64,000 nt of DNA. Origin: a virus. Under the pieces are notes generated by a model. It did not search any database, was not told the DNA's origin, and saw only the letters and a list, made by a program, of their open reading frames with translations. Each line of letters opens with the position of its first letter. The first letter of the stretch is position 1. The position numbers and the translations under genes are program-made. Of this stretch, positions 18,258-26,055 are shown one piece after another. The stretch spans positions 1 to 64,000 of the IMG/VR virus record IMGVR_UViG_3300009161_000031; one strand, 5' to 3'.

Positions 18258-19981
18258 CAGATTTTTGGGGACTTAACTTTAATTACGAGGACTTTGACCG
18301 CCTTCTTAAGAAAGAAGAGCTGGAAGAAGAGCCTGTGTCTTTGGAGGTTTTTGTACAAGATAGGAAATATCTTGGACTACCTCCACTCTCTGAAGTTCAG
18401 ACTGAGATTGCGAAACACATAACTCAGATATTTAAGCCTCATACTCTAGTTCAGTTGCATGGTGAAGAAAAAGGCTTAGAGCTATATGAGAAATATACTG
18501 TAAACGAAGTCATTTGTATGCTAGGTAAGGGTTCTGGTAAAGACCATACCTCTAGAGTTTCACTCGCATACATCACATACTTGCTTCATTGCCTGAGAGA
18601 TCCGCTGGAGTATTATAATAAAGCTCCTGGTATCTATATTGACCTTCTAAACCTTGCTGTTAATGCTCAGCAGGCTCAGCGAGTCTTTTTCGAGCCGTTT
18701 AAGAACCTTCTGCTGCGTTCTCCATACTTTAATGAAGTTGGATTTGAGCCTAGAGTTGGAGAAGTATTTTTCTTTAGCCGCCCTATTCGCTGTTTCTCTG
18801 GTCACTCGGAGTCAGAAGGTTGGGAAGGATATGAAGTTATGGTTGTAGTCTTGGACGAGATTGCAGCATTTAAGACGGATATAGAACTTAAGGGCGAATC
18901 TAGGGCTAAAGGCTCTGCTTCTGCTATCTATAAGATGAGTAAGGCTTCTATTATGTCTCGTTTCCCAGCAGTTGGTAAAGTAGTATTGCTTTCTTTCCCT
19001 CGCTTTAAGGGTGACTTTATTGAAGAACGCTACTATGGCTCAATTGCTAATAACGAACCTAAAACTTGGGGAATTAAGAAAGCAACTTGGGAAGTAAATC
19101 CGACTATCACTAGAGAAGATTTAGATTCCGAGTATATTCGCAACCCTCAAGAAGCAAGGTCGAGGTTTGAGTGTGAGCCTCCAGAGATGGAAGATGCTTA
19201 CTTTAAGGAACCAGATAGGGTTAGAGCTGCTTTTAATTATGCAGTTAGTCCGGTAGAGGAGAATGGAACTTGGAAGCCGTGGTTTAATGGCACAGATAAC
19301 TTCCCAAGATTTATTCACGTTGACCTTGGACTTAAGCGAGATAAAGCAGCGCTATGCATGGTTCATATGTCTGGAATGAAGGAAGTCAATACGGGAAACC
19401 ATATTGAAACTTTACCCATCATTAACATGGACTATATTACTTCGTGGAAAGCGGCGGTCAACTCTGAGGTTCCATTCGCTGAAGTTCGTGGAATGATTAT
19501 GGAACTATGTCGCAAATTTAATGTAGCGGCTGTTACTTTCGACTATTGGCAGAGTGCTGATATGATTCAGTCACTTAGACATAATGGCATTAATGCAGAT
19601 GCATTCACCGTAAAGAAATCTGCATACGATACATTGTCTACAACTATTTATGACGGAAGACTTCGTGGATATTGGAGTGAACAACTTGTTGAAGGTGAAA
19701 TCCTGAAATTACGTCTAATCAACAATACTAAGATTGACCATCCGTCTAAGGGTGAAAAGGATATGGCCGATGCACTTGCTGGAGCGGTCTATATGTGTAT
19801 GACTAATTTTGGAGTAGTGCAGGATATAGATATTGAAATTTGGGGTGGGGATGATCTCGATTATGAGAAATATGATGGCGAAGCGGCGATTGAGGCAATA
19901 AGCACTTTCCTACCAAATAAGCAGGAACCGATGAGAGCTATTCCTAGTGATTTAGAAGAGTGGTTAATAGAAATGATATAG
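18254..19981 (+). CDS. terL: Terminase large subunit
   Basis: 575 residues. ATPase part: Walker A GKGSGKD (91-97) and Walker B VVVLDEIAAF (~197-206). Nuclease part: RNase H-like acidic residues in FIHVDLGLKRDKAALCMV, AAVTFDYWQS and KDMADALAGAVYM. It cuts concatemers and drives DNA into capsids. No portal or capsid gene follows, so the head genes must be elsewhere in the genome. Confidence 0.93.
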   Translation: MTDFWGLNFNYEDFDRLLKKEELEEEPVSLEVFVQDRKYLGLPPLSEVQTEIAKHITQIFKPHTLVQLHGEEKGLELYEKYTVNEVICMLGKGSGKDHTSRVSLAYITYLLHCLRDPLEYYNKAPGIYIDLLNLAVNAQQAQRVFFEPFKNLLLRSPYFNEVGFEPRVGEVFFFSRPIRCFSGHSESEGWEGYEVMVVVLDEIAAFKTDIELKGESRAKGSASAIYKMSKASIMSRFPAVGKVVLLSFPRFKGDFIEERYYGSIANNEPKTWGIKKATWEVNPTITREDLDSEYIRNPQEARSRFECEPPEMEDAYFKEPDRVRAAFNYAVSPVEENGTWKPWFNGTDNFPRFIHVDLGLKRDKAALCMVHMSGMKEVNTGNHIETLPIINMDYITSWKAAVNSEVPFAEVRGMIMELCRKFNVAAVTFDYWQSADMIQSLRHNGINADAFTVKKSAYDTLSTTIYDGRLRGYWSEQLVEGEILKLRLINNTKIDHPSKGEKDMADALAGAVYMCMTNFGVVQDIDIEIWGGDDLDYEKYDGEAAIEAISTFLPNKQEPMRAIPSDLEEWLIEMI

Positions 19982-19987
19982 CCCACC

Positions 19988-20016
19988 TTGACTTGCTTCA
20001 CGCTGCCGTGTACGGT
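19988..20016 (+). promoter_or_regulatory. Sigma70-type promoter before second WhiB
   Basis: TTGACT (19988-19993), 17 bp, TACGGT (20011-20016), 50 bp before the ATG. Confidence 0.55.
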
Positions 20017-20066
20017 GGCACCAGTTAGTCACGGAGTCCTGCCATAGTCCACCACAAGGAGACACG

Positions 20067-20387
20067 ATGAACAATAGACATCACATAGAAGCATTGTCTG
20101 AATCCAACAGCGATTGGATGAAAGACGCTAAGTGTAGGAGCGAGCAGAAAGCCACTTCACATTTCTTTGAAGAGTTTGAACGGGCTGGTCATTTTGTAAA
20201 AAAAGAATTAGTGACGTTCTGCAACAGTTGCGAAGTTATAACTAATTGCTATGACCACGCTAAAGCAGTTGGAGAAACAGGACTCTGGGGTGGCACTTAC
20301 TTCACATCAGGGAAGCCAAAGAATCCAATGAAGGCAAGATACCTTGAGACACAAAGAGATATTGCGTCAACGGTTAAGGAAAAATAA
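20067..20387 (+). CDS. WhiB-like iron-sulfur regulator (second copy)
   Basis: 106 residues, AAGGAG before the ATG. Cluster cysteines are C23 ... C52-x2-C55-x5-C61, and GLWGG (72-76) is the classic WhiB turn, better preserved than in the copy at 3.7 kb. It has its own promoter and is probably monocistronic. Likely to act on host RNA polymerase or to compete with host WhiB proteins. Confidence 0.92.
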   Translation: MNNRHHIEALSESNSDWMKDAKCRSEQKATSHFFEEFERAGHFVKKELVTFCNSCEVITNCYDHAKAVGETGLWGGTYFTSGKPKNPMKARYLETQRDIASTVKEK

Positions 20388-20420
20388 GTCTAGGCATTAA
20401 TAAAAAATAATGGCTCCGAC

Positions 20421-20449
20421 TTGAAATCGCAGTTAGGGCCATGTAAGGT
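20421..20449 (+). promoter_or_regulatory. Sigma70-type promoter
   Basis: TTGAAA (20421-20426), 17 bp, TAAGGT (20444-20449). A small hairpin TCCGAC-ATCGG-GTCGGA follows in the leader of the next gene. Confidence 0.55.
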
Positions 20450-20503
20450 AACTACCACTAGCCTCCGACATCGGGTCGGAAGCAAGAAAATATAGGAGCA
20501 ATC

Positions 20504-20761
20504 ATGGATATTAAAGACGTAACAGAACTTCCACCTCTTGTTCGTGGAGGAGGCAAGCGTACTTCAGAAGAGACTCGCCACCTTCAGGAGCTTCTTCAGA
20601 CTTTTAAGCCTAAGGCGATTGAGAATGTTGAAGAAGGCAGGGCTTACAATTCGCTATCGCAGCGTATTCGTACAGCAGCAAAGGCTATTGGTATTACTGT
20701 AGAGATTCGCTACCGCAAGGATGAGCAGACTCTATATTTTCAGGGAAAGCAATCTAACTAA
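20504..20761 (+). CDS. Hypothetical 85-aa protein
   Basis: Monocistronic between a promoter (20421) and a strong terminator (20782). Residues 45-80 (YNSLSQRIRTAAKAIGITVEIRYRKDEQTLYFQGK) look like a compact alpha-beta DNA-binding domain rich in Arg. Strong individual expression signals suggest an abundant small DNA-associated protein, but no family is recognised. Confidence 0.75.
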   Translation: MDIKDVTELPPLVRGGGKRTSEETRHLQELLQTFKPKAIENVEEGRAYNSLSQRIRTAAKAIGITVEIRYRKDEQTLYFQGKQSN

Positions 20762-20781
20762 GATTACATAGTTATTGTTCT

Positions 20782-20826
20782 AATAGGGGTGGCCTGTATA
20801 TATATCCCCATCAGGCCACCTCTATT
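20782..20826 (+). terminator. Long hairpin terminator
   Basis: AATAGGGGTGGCCTG pairs with CAGGCCACCTCTATT (15 bp, one G-U) over a 15-nt loop, then ATTATTATATA. A clear stop for the 85-aa gene. Confidence 0.75.
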
Positions 20827-20890
20827 ATTATATATAGGAGAAATATAGAATACAGCAAGTTAGTCACATTAGTTGACGGAAGGAGAAAAT

Positions 20891-21406
20891 ATGAGAGAAG
20901 TTATAAATACTATATTATTGTTATTGATGGTAGGATGGACTGCTGTGACAGGAAGTCATAGTCAGGAAAGTCCAAAGAAACAGACTGCACTTGGGGTGCA
21001 GCAAGATTATCAGATAGTTAAACCACCGAAAGTAATAACAGCCGCACAGCAAGCAAAGATAGATGCAGATGCTGCGCTGGCACAGGAAGTATTAAATGAA
21101 GCAGGCAGTCGCCTTGCGAAACAGAGGGAATATGATGCATTGATTGCATCAGCCGGTCGCACCGGAGTCAATTGGGACGGAATTGCTCGTTGTGAAACGG
21201 GTGGCGATTGGAGCGTCAGGGGTCCAATATACTCAGGGGCGCTTGGTATGAGAAATGACGGCTGGCGACAGTCAATAAAAGATTATTGGGATGGCTGGTT
21301 CCCTTCAGATGCGGGATTGGCCAGCAAAGAGCAGCAGATAGTTGTTGCCGAATGGCAGCACGATGGGACTGGACTTAGCGGCTGGGGCTGTAAAGCATAC
21401 GGGTGA
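20891..21406 (+). CDS. Rpf-like transglycosylase with membrane anchor
   Basis: 171 residues from the ATG at 20891 with AAGGAGA. A hydrophobic stretch (INTILLLLMVGWTAV) acts as signal or anchor; residues ~35-80 are an Ala/Gln-rich stalk; the C-terminal domain WDGIARCETGGDWSV ... KEQQIVVAEWQHDGTGLSGWGC matches resuscitation-promoting-factor/lysozyme-like domains that cleave peptidoglycan glycan strands. The catalytic Glu would be in RCETGG. Could aid lysis or DNA entry. Confidence 0.85.
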   Translation: MREVINTILLLLMVGWTAVTGSHSQESPKKQTALGVQQDYQIVKPPKVITAAQQAKIDADAALAQEVLNEAGSRLAKQREYDALIASAGRTGVNWDGIARCETGGDWSVRGPIYSGALGMRNDGWRQSIKDYWDGWFPSDAGLASKEQQIVVAEWQHDGTGLSGWGCKAYG

Positions 21407-21424
21407 TACATTGGCACTATTTGC

Positions 21425-21451
21425 TGGTAACCTATGGTGAATAAGTTACCA
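21425..21451 (+). promoter_or_regulatory. Inverted repeat TGGTAAC/GTTACCA
   Basis: A perfect 7-bp inverted repeat with 13-nt centre between two genes. Possible weak terminator or operator; TCTTGATTT follows. Confidence 0.4.
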
Positions 21452-21471
21452 TCTTGATTTAAGGAGCAATA

Positions 21472-21858
21472 ATGTTACAGCATGGAGATAGAGTAGAAAT
21501 CTATTGGAACCTTCATAAACATTGTTACAGCATCAAAGCCTGCGACGGACCTAAGAAGGGTCGGGTCGTACAATATGTTTGGAGTTTTAATCTTAGTGAT
21601 GCCAAGTTTGTTGTGCGACCTGCAGGCCGTGAAAAAGTTCGCAAAGAAGGCCGCAAAAATGTTCACGCTTTTGTGCGAGGATACTGGAATAAAGAGCTAG
21701 AGTATAGCAAGAAAATTCCGGTGACTTATAATCCTTATAAGAATGATACCTTTGTATCCAGGTTAGATGCATCGCCTATAACTTTTTCTAAGAAAGTTTG
21801 CGGCTGGACTTGCTTCGAGCAATCTAAGCCTGTAATGTACGCAGCACCAACCAACTAA
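21472..21858 (+). CDS. Hypothetical 128-aa basic protein
   Basis: AAGGAG before the ATG. Sequence begins MLQHGDRVEIYWNLHK and continues with strands and many Lys, Arg and Tyr, suggesting a small beta-barrel-like nucleic-acid-binding protein (a KYC-x-S type start is common in actinophage proteins). One family guess is not justified. First gene of a run of six small genes up to 23 kb. Confidence 0.7.
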   Translation: MLQHGDRVEIYWNLHKHCYSIKACDGPKKGRVVQYVWSFNLSDAKFVVRPAGREKVRKEGRKNVHAFVRGYWNKELEYSKKIPVTYNPYKNDTFVSRLDASPITFSKKVCGWTCFEQSKPVMYAAPTN

Positions 21859-21868
21859 GGAGAAACCA

Positions 21869-22078
21869 ATGGAACTTGAAGCCTTTGACGCAGACACAGA
21901 CCGTAAGCACTCACTCTACGAACTAGAGCATCTCTCATTCGATGATTTAGTAAATCGTGTGTATGCACTAGAGAATCGACCTAACCTGCCTGATGTAGTT
22001 ATAACAGTAAGAGGCGGGGTAGCGGTAGTTGCAAAATGTCCCGATGAAATCTTTGTCCAAATTATAGATTTAGATTGA
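21869..22078 (+). CDS. Hypothetical 69-aa acidic protein
   Basis: AAGGAGA before the ATG. Helical, strongly acidic N-terminus (FDADTDRKHSLYELEHLSFDD) followed by a beta-like end. Unknown function. Confidence 0.7.
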   Translation: MELEAFDADTDRKHSLYELEHLSFDDLVNRVYALENRPNLPDVVITVRGGVAVVAKCPDEIFVQIIDLD

Positions 22079-22087
22079 TATATAGTT

Positions 22088-22243
22088 ATGGAAAACGAAA
22101 AACTAATAAAAATGCGTATCGAAGCGGAAGAAGCATCGGCGTTAGCAGAAACTTATCAAGCGCTCTACGAAACGGCGCTTAAAAAATACTACGCAGCGAA
22201 ATCCGCTACGTACTGGGGACGCGAGATTGACGAGGAGATATAA
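22088..22243 (+). CDS. Hypothetical 51-aa helical protein
   Basis: ATG at 22088, stop TAA 1 nt before the next ATG. Composition is Glu/Ala/Lys-rich, likely one long helix. Short but well placed in the run of co-directional genes; TATAGTT precedes the ATG without a clear ribosome site. Confidence 0.6.
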   Translation: MENEKLIKMRIEAEEASALAETYQALYETALKKYYAAKSATYWGREIDEEI

Positions 22244-22244
22244 A

Positions 22245-22457
22245 ATGGCAATGCCCGGAGAAACCATTAATTTAGGCGCACCAAGCACTTGTGAAGATTG
22301 TGGGGTACATGTGCAGCTAGAAGTATTAAGAAGCGCTGCTGGCTCATATATAGGCACTCAATGCAACTGTGGCCCATACTCTAGAGAGTCGGGATACTAT
22401 GCAAACTCTTCAGATGCTAGGGATGCCTTAGAAACAGACACTTGGATTAGGAGATAA
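22245..22457 (+). CDS. Zinc-binding protein (70 aa)
   Basis: ATG at 22245 after GAGGAGAT. CEDC near 15 and CNC near 45 supply four-metal-ligand potential with intervening strands. Belongs to the many small Cys-rich proteins of this phage. Function unknown. Confidence 0.7.
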   Translation: MAMPGETINLGAPSTCEDCGVHVQLEVLRSAAGSYIGTQCNCGPYSRESGYYANSSDARDALETDTWIRR

Positions 22458-22461
22458 CATA

Positions 22462-22707
22462 ATGACTGAACCAGAAATTACTTCATGGCCAGTAGGACAG
22501 AAAATAGTAGCAATAAACTACCTACGTCCTTCCATATTTGAGAAAGAAGGATGGGAACAAAGATTGTCACATCCTGGAGTTGAAATAGTATTAGAAGATG
22601 GGTCTGTTCTTTACCCGAGCGCAGATGATGAAGGTAATGGAGTAGGCGCACTATTTGCAATAGATAACTATGAGCGTTCAGTAACTATTCACGGACTAAA
22701 GGAGTAA
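22462..22707 (+). CDS. Hypothetical 81-aa protein
   Basis: ATG after AGGAGATAACATA. Contains strands around KIVAINYLRPS and HPGVEIVLEDGSVLYPSADDEGNG, with a repeated hydrophobic/acidic pattern. No cysteine and no known motif. Co-transcribed with neighbours. Confidence 0.7.
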   Translation: MTEPEITSWPVGQKIVAINYLRPSIFEKEGWEQRLSHPGVEIVLEDGSVLYPSADDEGNGVGALFAIDNYERSVTIHGLKE

Positions 22708-22711
22708 GATT

Positions 22712-23023
22712 ATGAAAATATTATTTGAGGATTGGTACGAAAGCACAGCAATTACTATTACAGAGATACCATTAAAAGACAGAGCAATGAGAGGATATTG
22801 CCTTACATGGTCAGAGCCATTTAATGAAGATAGCACCGAATATTATTCTTCACTTCCTGTGGTTATGATGAGAGCTGCGGCTTTGATGAAATGTGTTGAA
22901 GTTGAAGGAATGTTCAAGCAAGGCGAGAATGGATTTAACATTATGGCAGATAACTTCTTTAGCAAAACTGTAGAAGGAACTGCTTGTCCAACTTGCCACC
23001 AGAAAGTAAAAGGTGGCCTATAA
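22712..23023 (+). CDS. Hypothetical protein with C-terminal CxxC
   Basis: 103 residues, AAGGAG before the ATG. Aromatic/acidic N-terminal domain, then a terminal CPTCHQKVKG knuckle that could bind zinc with one more ligand pair from a partner. Last gene before the ferredoxin promoter. Confidence 0.7.
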   Translation: MKILFEDWYESTAITITEIPLKDRAMRGYCLTWSEPFNEDSTEYYSSLPVVMMRAAALMKCVEVEGMFKQGENGFNIMADNFFSKTVEGTACPTCHQKVKGGL

Positions 23024-23024
23024 C

Positions 23025-23054
23025 TTGACATTCTGCGGGCATATGTGAGATACT
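23025..23054 (+). promoter_or_regulatory. Leaderless-type promoter of ferredoxin
   Basis: Consensus TTGACA (23025-23030), 18 bp, GATACT (23049-23054); the box ends 6 nt before the ferredoxin ATG. Confidence 0.78.
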
Positions 23055-23060
23055 TTATAT

Positions 23061-23309
23061 ATGAGAGTATGGATAGATCAAGACTTATGTACCGGAGATG
23101 GGCTATGCGTAGAAATAGTGCCACCCGTATTCGTGATGATGGACGACGGATTAGCTTACGTTAAAGAAGACGATAAGATATTTGCTGCTGCCTTAGGGAA
23201 CCCTGAAGGCGCTCTAGGTTTGGCTATCGTACCGGCAGGCTTGGAAGAATCTGTAATAGAAGCAGCCGACGAATGTCCAGGCGAATGCATATTTATCGAA
23301 ACCGATTAA
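23061..23309 (+). CDS. 3Fe-4S-type ferredoxin
   Basis: 82 residues. VWIDQDLCTGDGLC (C10, C16, with Asp13 where a 4Fe-4S protein would have Cys) and AADECPGECIFIE (C72-P) match the single-cluster ferredoxins that feed cytochromes P450 in Actinobacteria; C76 is extra. An electron carrier in a phage is unusual: no P450 or reductase is in the window, so it must use host or remote partners. Own promoter, no ribosome site, strong terminator downstream. Confidence 0.88.
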   Translation: MRVWIDQDLCTGDGLCVEIVPPVFVMMDDGLAYVKEDDKIFAAALGNPEGALGLAIVPAGLEESVIEAADECPGECIFIETD

Positions 23310-23435
23310 TTTTCTAATAACTTAAAAAGCAAAATTTAATCCGCATTCCATTTCGTGTCACACTTGCTTCCAAGTGAGGTTACTGTAGCAATACAAAAAA
23401 TGGTCGCTGTGATCCGTATTCAAGTTTAAAAAGTT

Positions 23436-23494
23436 TTCCCCCTCCATGAGGGGAGGGCGTAGCCGTCGAGCGGTTGCTCCCTCCCCCTTTTTTT
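23436..23494 (+). terminator. Strong intrinsic terminator
   Basis: GAGGGGAGGG pairs with CCCTCCCCC around a 20-nt loop and is followed by CTTTTTTTG. It ends the ferredoxin transcript. Confidence 0.8.
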
Positions 23495-23596
23495 GTCTTT
23501 ATTTGTATTGTTCAATAATTAATTTCAATAATTGTTTTTGATAAAAATTTGCAACTTCTATTGCAATATTTATATTCGACATCTAACTTCGAGCTC

Positions 23597-23632
23597 TATA
23601 GATTAGACATAGATTAGACATAGCACAATTAG
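23597..23632 (+). repeat. Shared upstream element, copy 1
   Basis: TATAGATTAGACATAGATTAGACATAGCACAATTAG contains two direct copies of ATAGATTAGACAT and ends in AGCACAATTAG. A close relative occurs at 29568-29592. Both precede promoters of the AT-rich block, so a phage regulator site is likely. Confidence 0.55.
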
Positions 23633-23651
23633 CGCAACCGATATCCAAACT

Positions 23652-23659
23652 GCTATACT
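23652..23659 (+). promoter_or_regulatory. Extended -10 promoter
   Basis: TGCTATACT: an extended -10 motif without a good -35. Start would be near 23666, giving an ~80-nt leader ending in the next terminator. Confidence 0.45.
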
Positions 23660-23694
23660 AACATCTAACACCCAATCTCTAACCGATAATTATT

Positions 23695-23745
23695 AAGGAT
23701 AAGAATAATAACTAATAATTAGTTATTATCTTGTCCTTTTTTGTA
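23695..23745 (+). terminator. Leader terminator/attenuator
   Basis: A near-perfect palindrome of ~21 bp (AAGGATAAG ... CTTGTCCTT outside, ATAATAACTAAT/ATTAGTTATTAT inside) followed by TTTTTTG, 25 bp before the first gene of the AT-rich block. Confidence 0.72.
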
Positions 23746-23769
23746 TTTTAAGAAAGGTATAAATATTTT

Positions 23770-23949
23770 ATGAATATATATAAATGTCAATTCTGTGATA
23801 ATCAAGTTTCTGAAGCAAGATTTAATTTAGGATACGAATGGTGTATGACTAAGTTATGTGTTTATAAAGGTCTATATCCAGCAAGACAATCTTATGTGTT
23901 AGTTAATAATCATAAAAGTAATTATGAGCCTATGAGATTAAGGAGATAA
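23770..23949 (+). CDS. Zinc-finger protein (59 aa)
   Basis: ATG at 23770, GAAAGG 14 nt upstream. CQFC near 6-9 and C25/C30 form a probable finger; the tail is polar and basic. First gene of the long AT-rich operon, behind a leader terminator. Confidence 0.65.
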   Translation: MNIYKCQFCDNQVSEARFNLGYEWCMTKLCVYKGLYPARQSYVLVNNHKSNYEPMRLRR

Positions 23950-23952
23950 TGA

Positions 23953-24219
23953 GTGGAATCAGATATAAAGTTATTTGCTAGAGCAATGTTAACAAGTATG
24001 GTTGGTGAGAATAGAAATGAAGATATGGAAATGTTGTTACCAACATTAGAAGATATTTTTGAAGATGCTCAAGAAGCATTAAACTTATTATTTGCAGTAG
24101 TAGATATTACATTGTCTATTGCTTATGGTGCAGCGTATATGCTTGAGTTAGAGCCAACAGAAATATTCAGATTAGAAGCAATAGATAGTATGGAAAAGGA
24201 GATTATAGATAATGGATAA
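23953..24219 (+). CDS. Hypothetical 88-aa helical protein
   Basis: GTG start with AAGGAGAT upstream. Acidic, all-helical, with a hydrophobic helix near 44-66 (ALNLLFAVVDITLSIAYGAAY) that is amphipathic rather than clearly membrane-spanning. Unknown function. Confidence 0.7.
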   Translation: MESDIKLFARAMLTSMVGENRNEDMEMLLPTLEDIFEDAQEALNLLFAVVDITLSIAYGAAYMLELEPTEIFRLEAIDSMEKEIIDNG

Positions 24220-24358
24220 TGATGGTGAACTATGTTCAGAGCATGGAGTTCTATTAACTGAAGGTTGTTATTTTTGTGACCCTGATGACTATGTGCAAAT
24301 TGATGGACATTGGATTCAGAAATTTTTAATGTTTGCTCAAGAAGAAATGGAAAACTAA
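24212..24358 (+). CDS. Small Cys-containing protein (48 aa)
   Basis: ATG at 24212 overlaps the previous gene by 8 nt; the stop abuts the next ATG. C8, H11, C19 and C22 (CSEH ... CYFC) could bind one zinc. Unknown function. Confidence 0.65.
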   Translation: MDNDGELCSEHGVLLTEGCYFCDPDDYVQIDGHWIQKFLMFAQEEMEN

Positions 24359-24619
24359 ATGGAAAATGAAGACTACTATATTGATGAAAGACCTATAATT
24401 AATTATTGGGATGGGTCTTATTGTATGATATGTCAAGATAATTATGGAGATGCAAATGATACTTGTGTTGAGAATTTTCTTTGTACATATTGTATGACTT
24501 CTATTCGTAATGGAAACATTAAACAAAGAATGACTTTGCTAGAAAAATCGTCATCGCCATCTTTAAATTTAATGGCTAAAAATGTATTGTTTATAATGGA
24601 AAATGGAGAAGATGAATAA
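24359..24619 (+). CDS. Zinc-finger protein (86 aa)
   Basis: CMIC (22-25) and CTYC (42-45) frame a loop, a B-box- or HNH-like knuckle pair without the His of a nuclease. Lys-rich helix follows. The stop overlaps the next ATG by 1 nt. Confidence 0.7.
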   Translation: MENEDYYIDERPIINYWDGSYCMICQDNYGDANDTCVENFLCTYCMTSIRNGNIKQRMTLLEKSSSPSLNLMAKNVLFIMENGEDE

Positions 24620-24975
24620 TGAATTATAGTTTGCAAGAGAGAATAGATAGAGCTGAAGATATTGCTAAGAATATGACTATTAGTAAACGTCATAATTTTG
24701 ATAACGCTAGTCGAGAAGAGTTAATTGGATATATTAATTCTATGGAACATGATTATAGAAGTATTGTTCAAGATTATCAGCAAGTAATTTTGAATATCAA
24801 AATTGATTCTGCTCCCAAAAAAGATATTGGATATAACTTGAACTTTGAGATTCGCACCAATATTGAGATGGATTTAGATCCTATTATTGATAAGATTCTA
24901 AATGTTGTAGATGATGAAAATGTTACATACTTTGACCTAATAACCGTAACACCTAAAAATAAGGAGATAGTATAA
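24619..24975 (+). CDS. Tandem paralogue A of an alpha-beta family
   Basis: 118 residues: helical, coiled-coil-like first half, then GYNLNFEIRTNIEMDLDPIIDKILNVVDD ... YFDLITVTP. This C-terminal domain (strand, linker with Asp, helix, strand) recurs in the genes at 24975 and 25651, so the three are likely diverged duplicates. Function unknown. Confidence 0.7.
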   Translation: MNYSLQERIDRAEDIAKNMTISKRHNFDNASREELIGYINSMEHDYRSIVQDYQQVILNIKIDSAPKKDIGYNLNFEIRTNIEMDLDPIIDKILNVVDDENVTYFDLITVTPKNKEIV

Positions 24976-25409
24976 TGACTATGACACCCGAAGAAATTAA
25001 TGACATTAGAGAAGGTAGACTTATTAATTACAAGCTTTTAAGTACAGATTATCTTGCTAATAAACTTATTGAAATTGAAGATGAGTTGGCTAAGCAAAAA
25101 ACTTATGCTCACGATAGAATAAATAATCTACAGTCAATTGTTTATGATGAGCAAAGGCTTTTTAGAAATTTCAAAGAAGAAGCAGTTACTGTTATTATGG
25201 ATTCAGATGCTCTTGATGATGGTGAAAAAGTTGAACTATTAGAGCAACTTGGTCTTGAGCCTCCTGTTAGAACTTATACTATTAGTTTTACTGTTGAAAT
25301 TGGTCATACTGTTAATATTGATGATGTTGAGTCTAGTATGATTGATGCTGTTTATGGTTGCCAAGATGATGATATTGATATTGATCATTATGATACAAGT
25401 GAGGGATAA
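24975..25409 (+). CDS. Tandem paralogue B of an alpha-beta family
   Basis: 144 residues with AAGGAGA before the ATG. A helical N-terminal two-thirds ends in VELLEQLGLEPP, then RTYTISFTVEIGHTVNIDDVESSMIDAV ... DDIDIDHYD, the same domain as in its neighbours. Possibly an oligomerisation module. Confidence 0.7.
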   Translation: MTMTPEEINDIREGRLINYKLLSTDYLANKLIEIEDELAKQKTYAHDRINNLQSIVYDEQRLFRNFKEEAVTVIMDSDALDDGEKVELLEQLGLEPPVRTYTISFTVEIGHTVNIDDVESSMIDAVYGCQDDDIDIDHYDTSEG

Positions 25410-25412
25410 GCA

Positions 25413-25661
25413 ATGGCTAATGTGTTAGTGTCTTCTATTGACTCTAAACGAGTTGAGAATATTCTCAAAAAGCATGGAACTCAGTTTAAGGTTATTAGAA
25501 AAGCTGGAGCTTTAGATTTTATTGGTTCTAGTTTTTTAACTAATCAGAATGAGTTTAATATGATTGAGTGTAAATGTTGTGAACCGCCTGTTGGTTATTG
25601 GGTTTCACATAATGAGGCTAAAATTACTTATGAGACTGGAGAAAATTATAATGACAAGTAA
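25413..25661 (+). CDS. Hypothetical 82-aa protein
   Basis: Opens with SKRVENILKKHGTQFKVIRK, a helix-strand pattern that recurs in the 70-aa protein at 34911, and contains CKCCEPP near 53-58. May be a small metal-binding protein. Lies between two of the three paralogues. Confidence 0.65.
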   Translation: MANVLVSSIDSKRVENILKKHGTQFKVIRKAGALDFIGSSFLTNQNEFNMIECKCCEPPVGYWVSHNEAKITYETGENYNDK

Positions 25662-26055
25662 TAAAGATAATAATCTTAATGAATGGGCTAAAGATAGCAT
25701 TGCTACTGCAGATATTATTGCTAAAATGCATATCAATAATGATGCAGCAGAGCGTAGGTTTAATAATTTTCTTATTGACAATGTTGCCTGTAATAGGCGT
25801 ATAGATGAGATAACTCGTAGAGATATTATGGAAGCATCAAATGTAGATATTCCTAAGCAGGGTTTTCTAATTACATATAGTATTGAATGTAGTTGGGATA
25901 CAGACCCATCTAAGAAAGAAGAAATTATAGAAAAATTGAATGATGCTGTTATCGATCTTCATTTAGATGAGATATATGAAATTCTAATAGAAGATGTTAC
26001 GCCATTTGAAGGTTGGTCAGAATCAGCAATATCTAATAGTGATTTGATTCAATAA
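25651..26055 (+). CDS. Tandem paralogue C of an alpha-beta family
   Basis: 134 residues from the ATG at 25651, overlapping the previous stop by 11 nt. Helical first half, then GFLITYSIECSWDTDPSKKEEIIEKLNDAVIDLH ... IYEILIEDV, the shared C-terminal domain. Confidence 0.7.
   Translation: MTSNKDNNLNEWAKDSIATADIIAKMHINNDAAERRFNNFLIDNVACNRRIDEITRRDIMEASNVDIPKQGFLITYSIECSWDTDPSKKEEIIEKLNDAVIDLHLDEIYEILIEDVTPFEGWSESAISNSDLIQ

Larger units (their letters stand above)
23310..23769 (+). other. Regulatory intergenic region
   Basis: 460 bp without a convincing gene. It holds a small stem CACTTG-CTTC-CAAGTG near 23372, the ferredoxin terminator, an AT-rich stretch with a repeated TAGATTAGACA motif, an extended -10 promoter and a second terminator just before the next operon. 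Each is listed separately. Confidence 0.6.
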
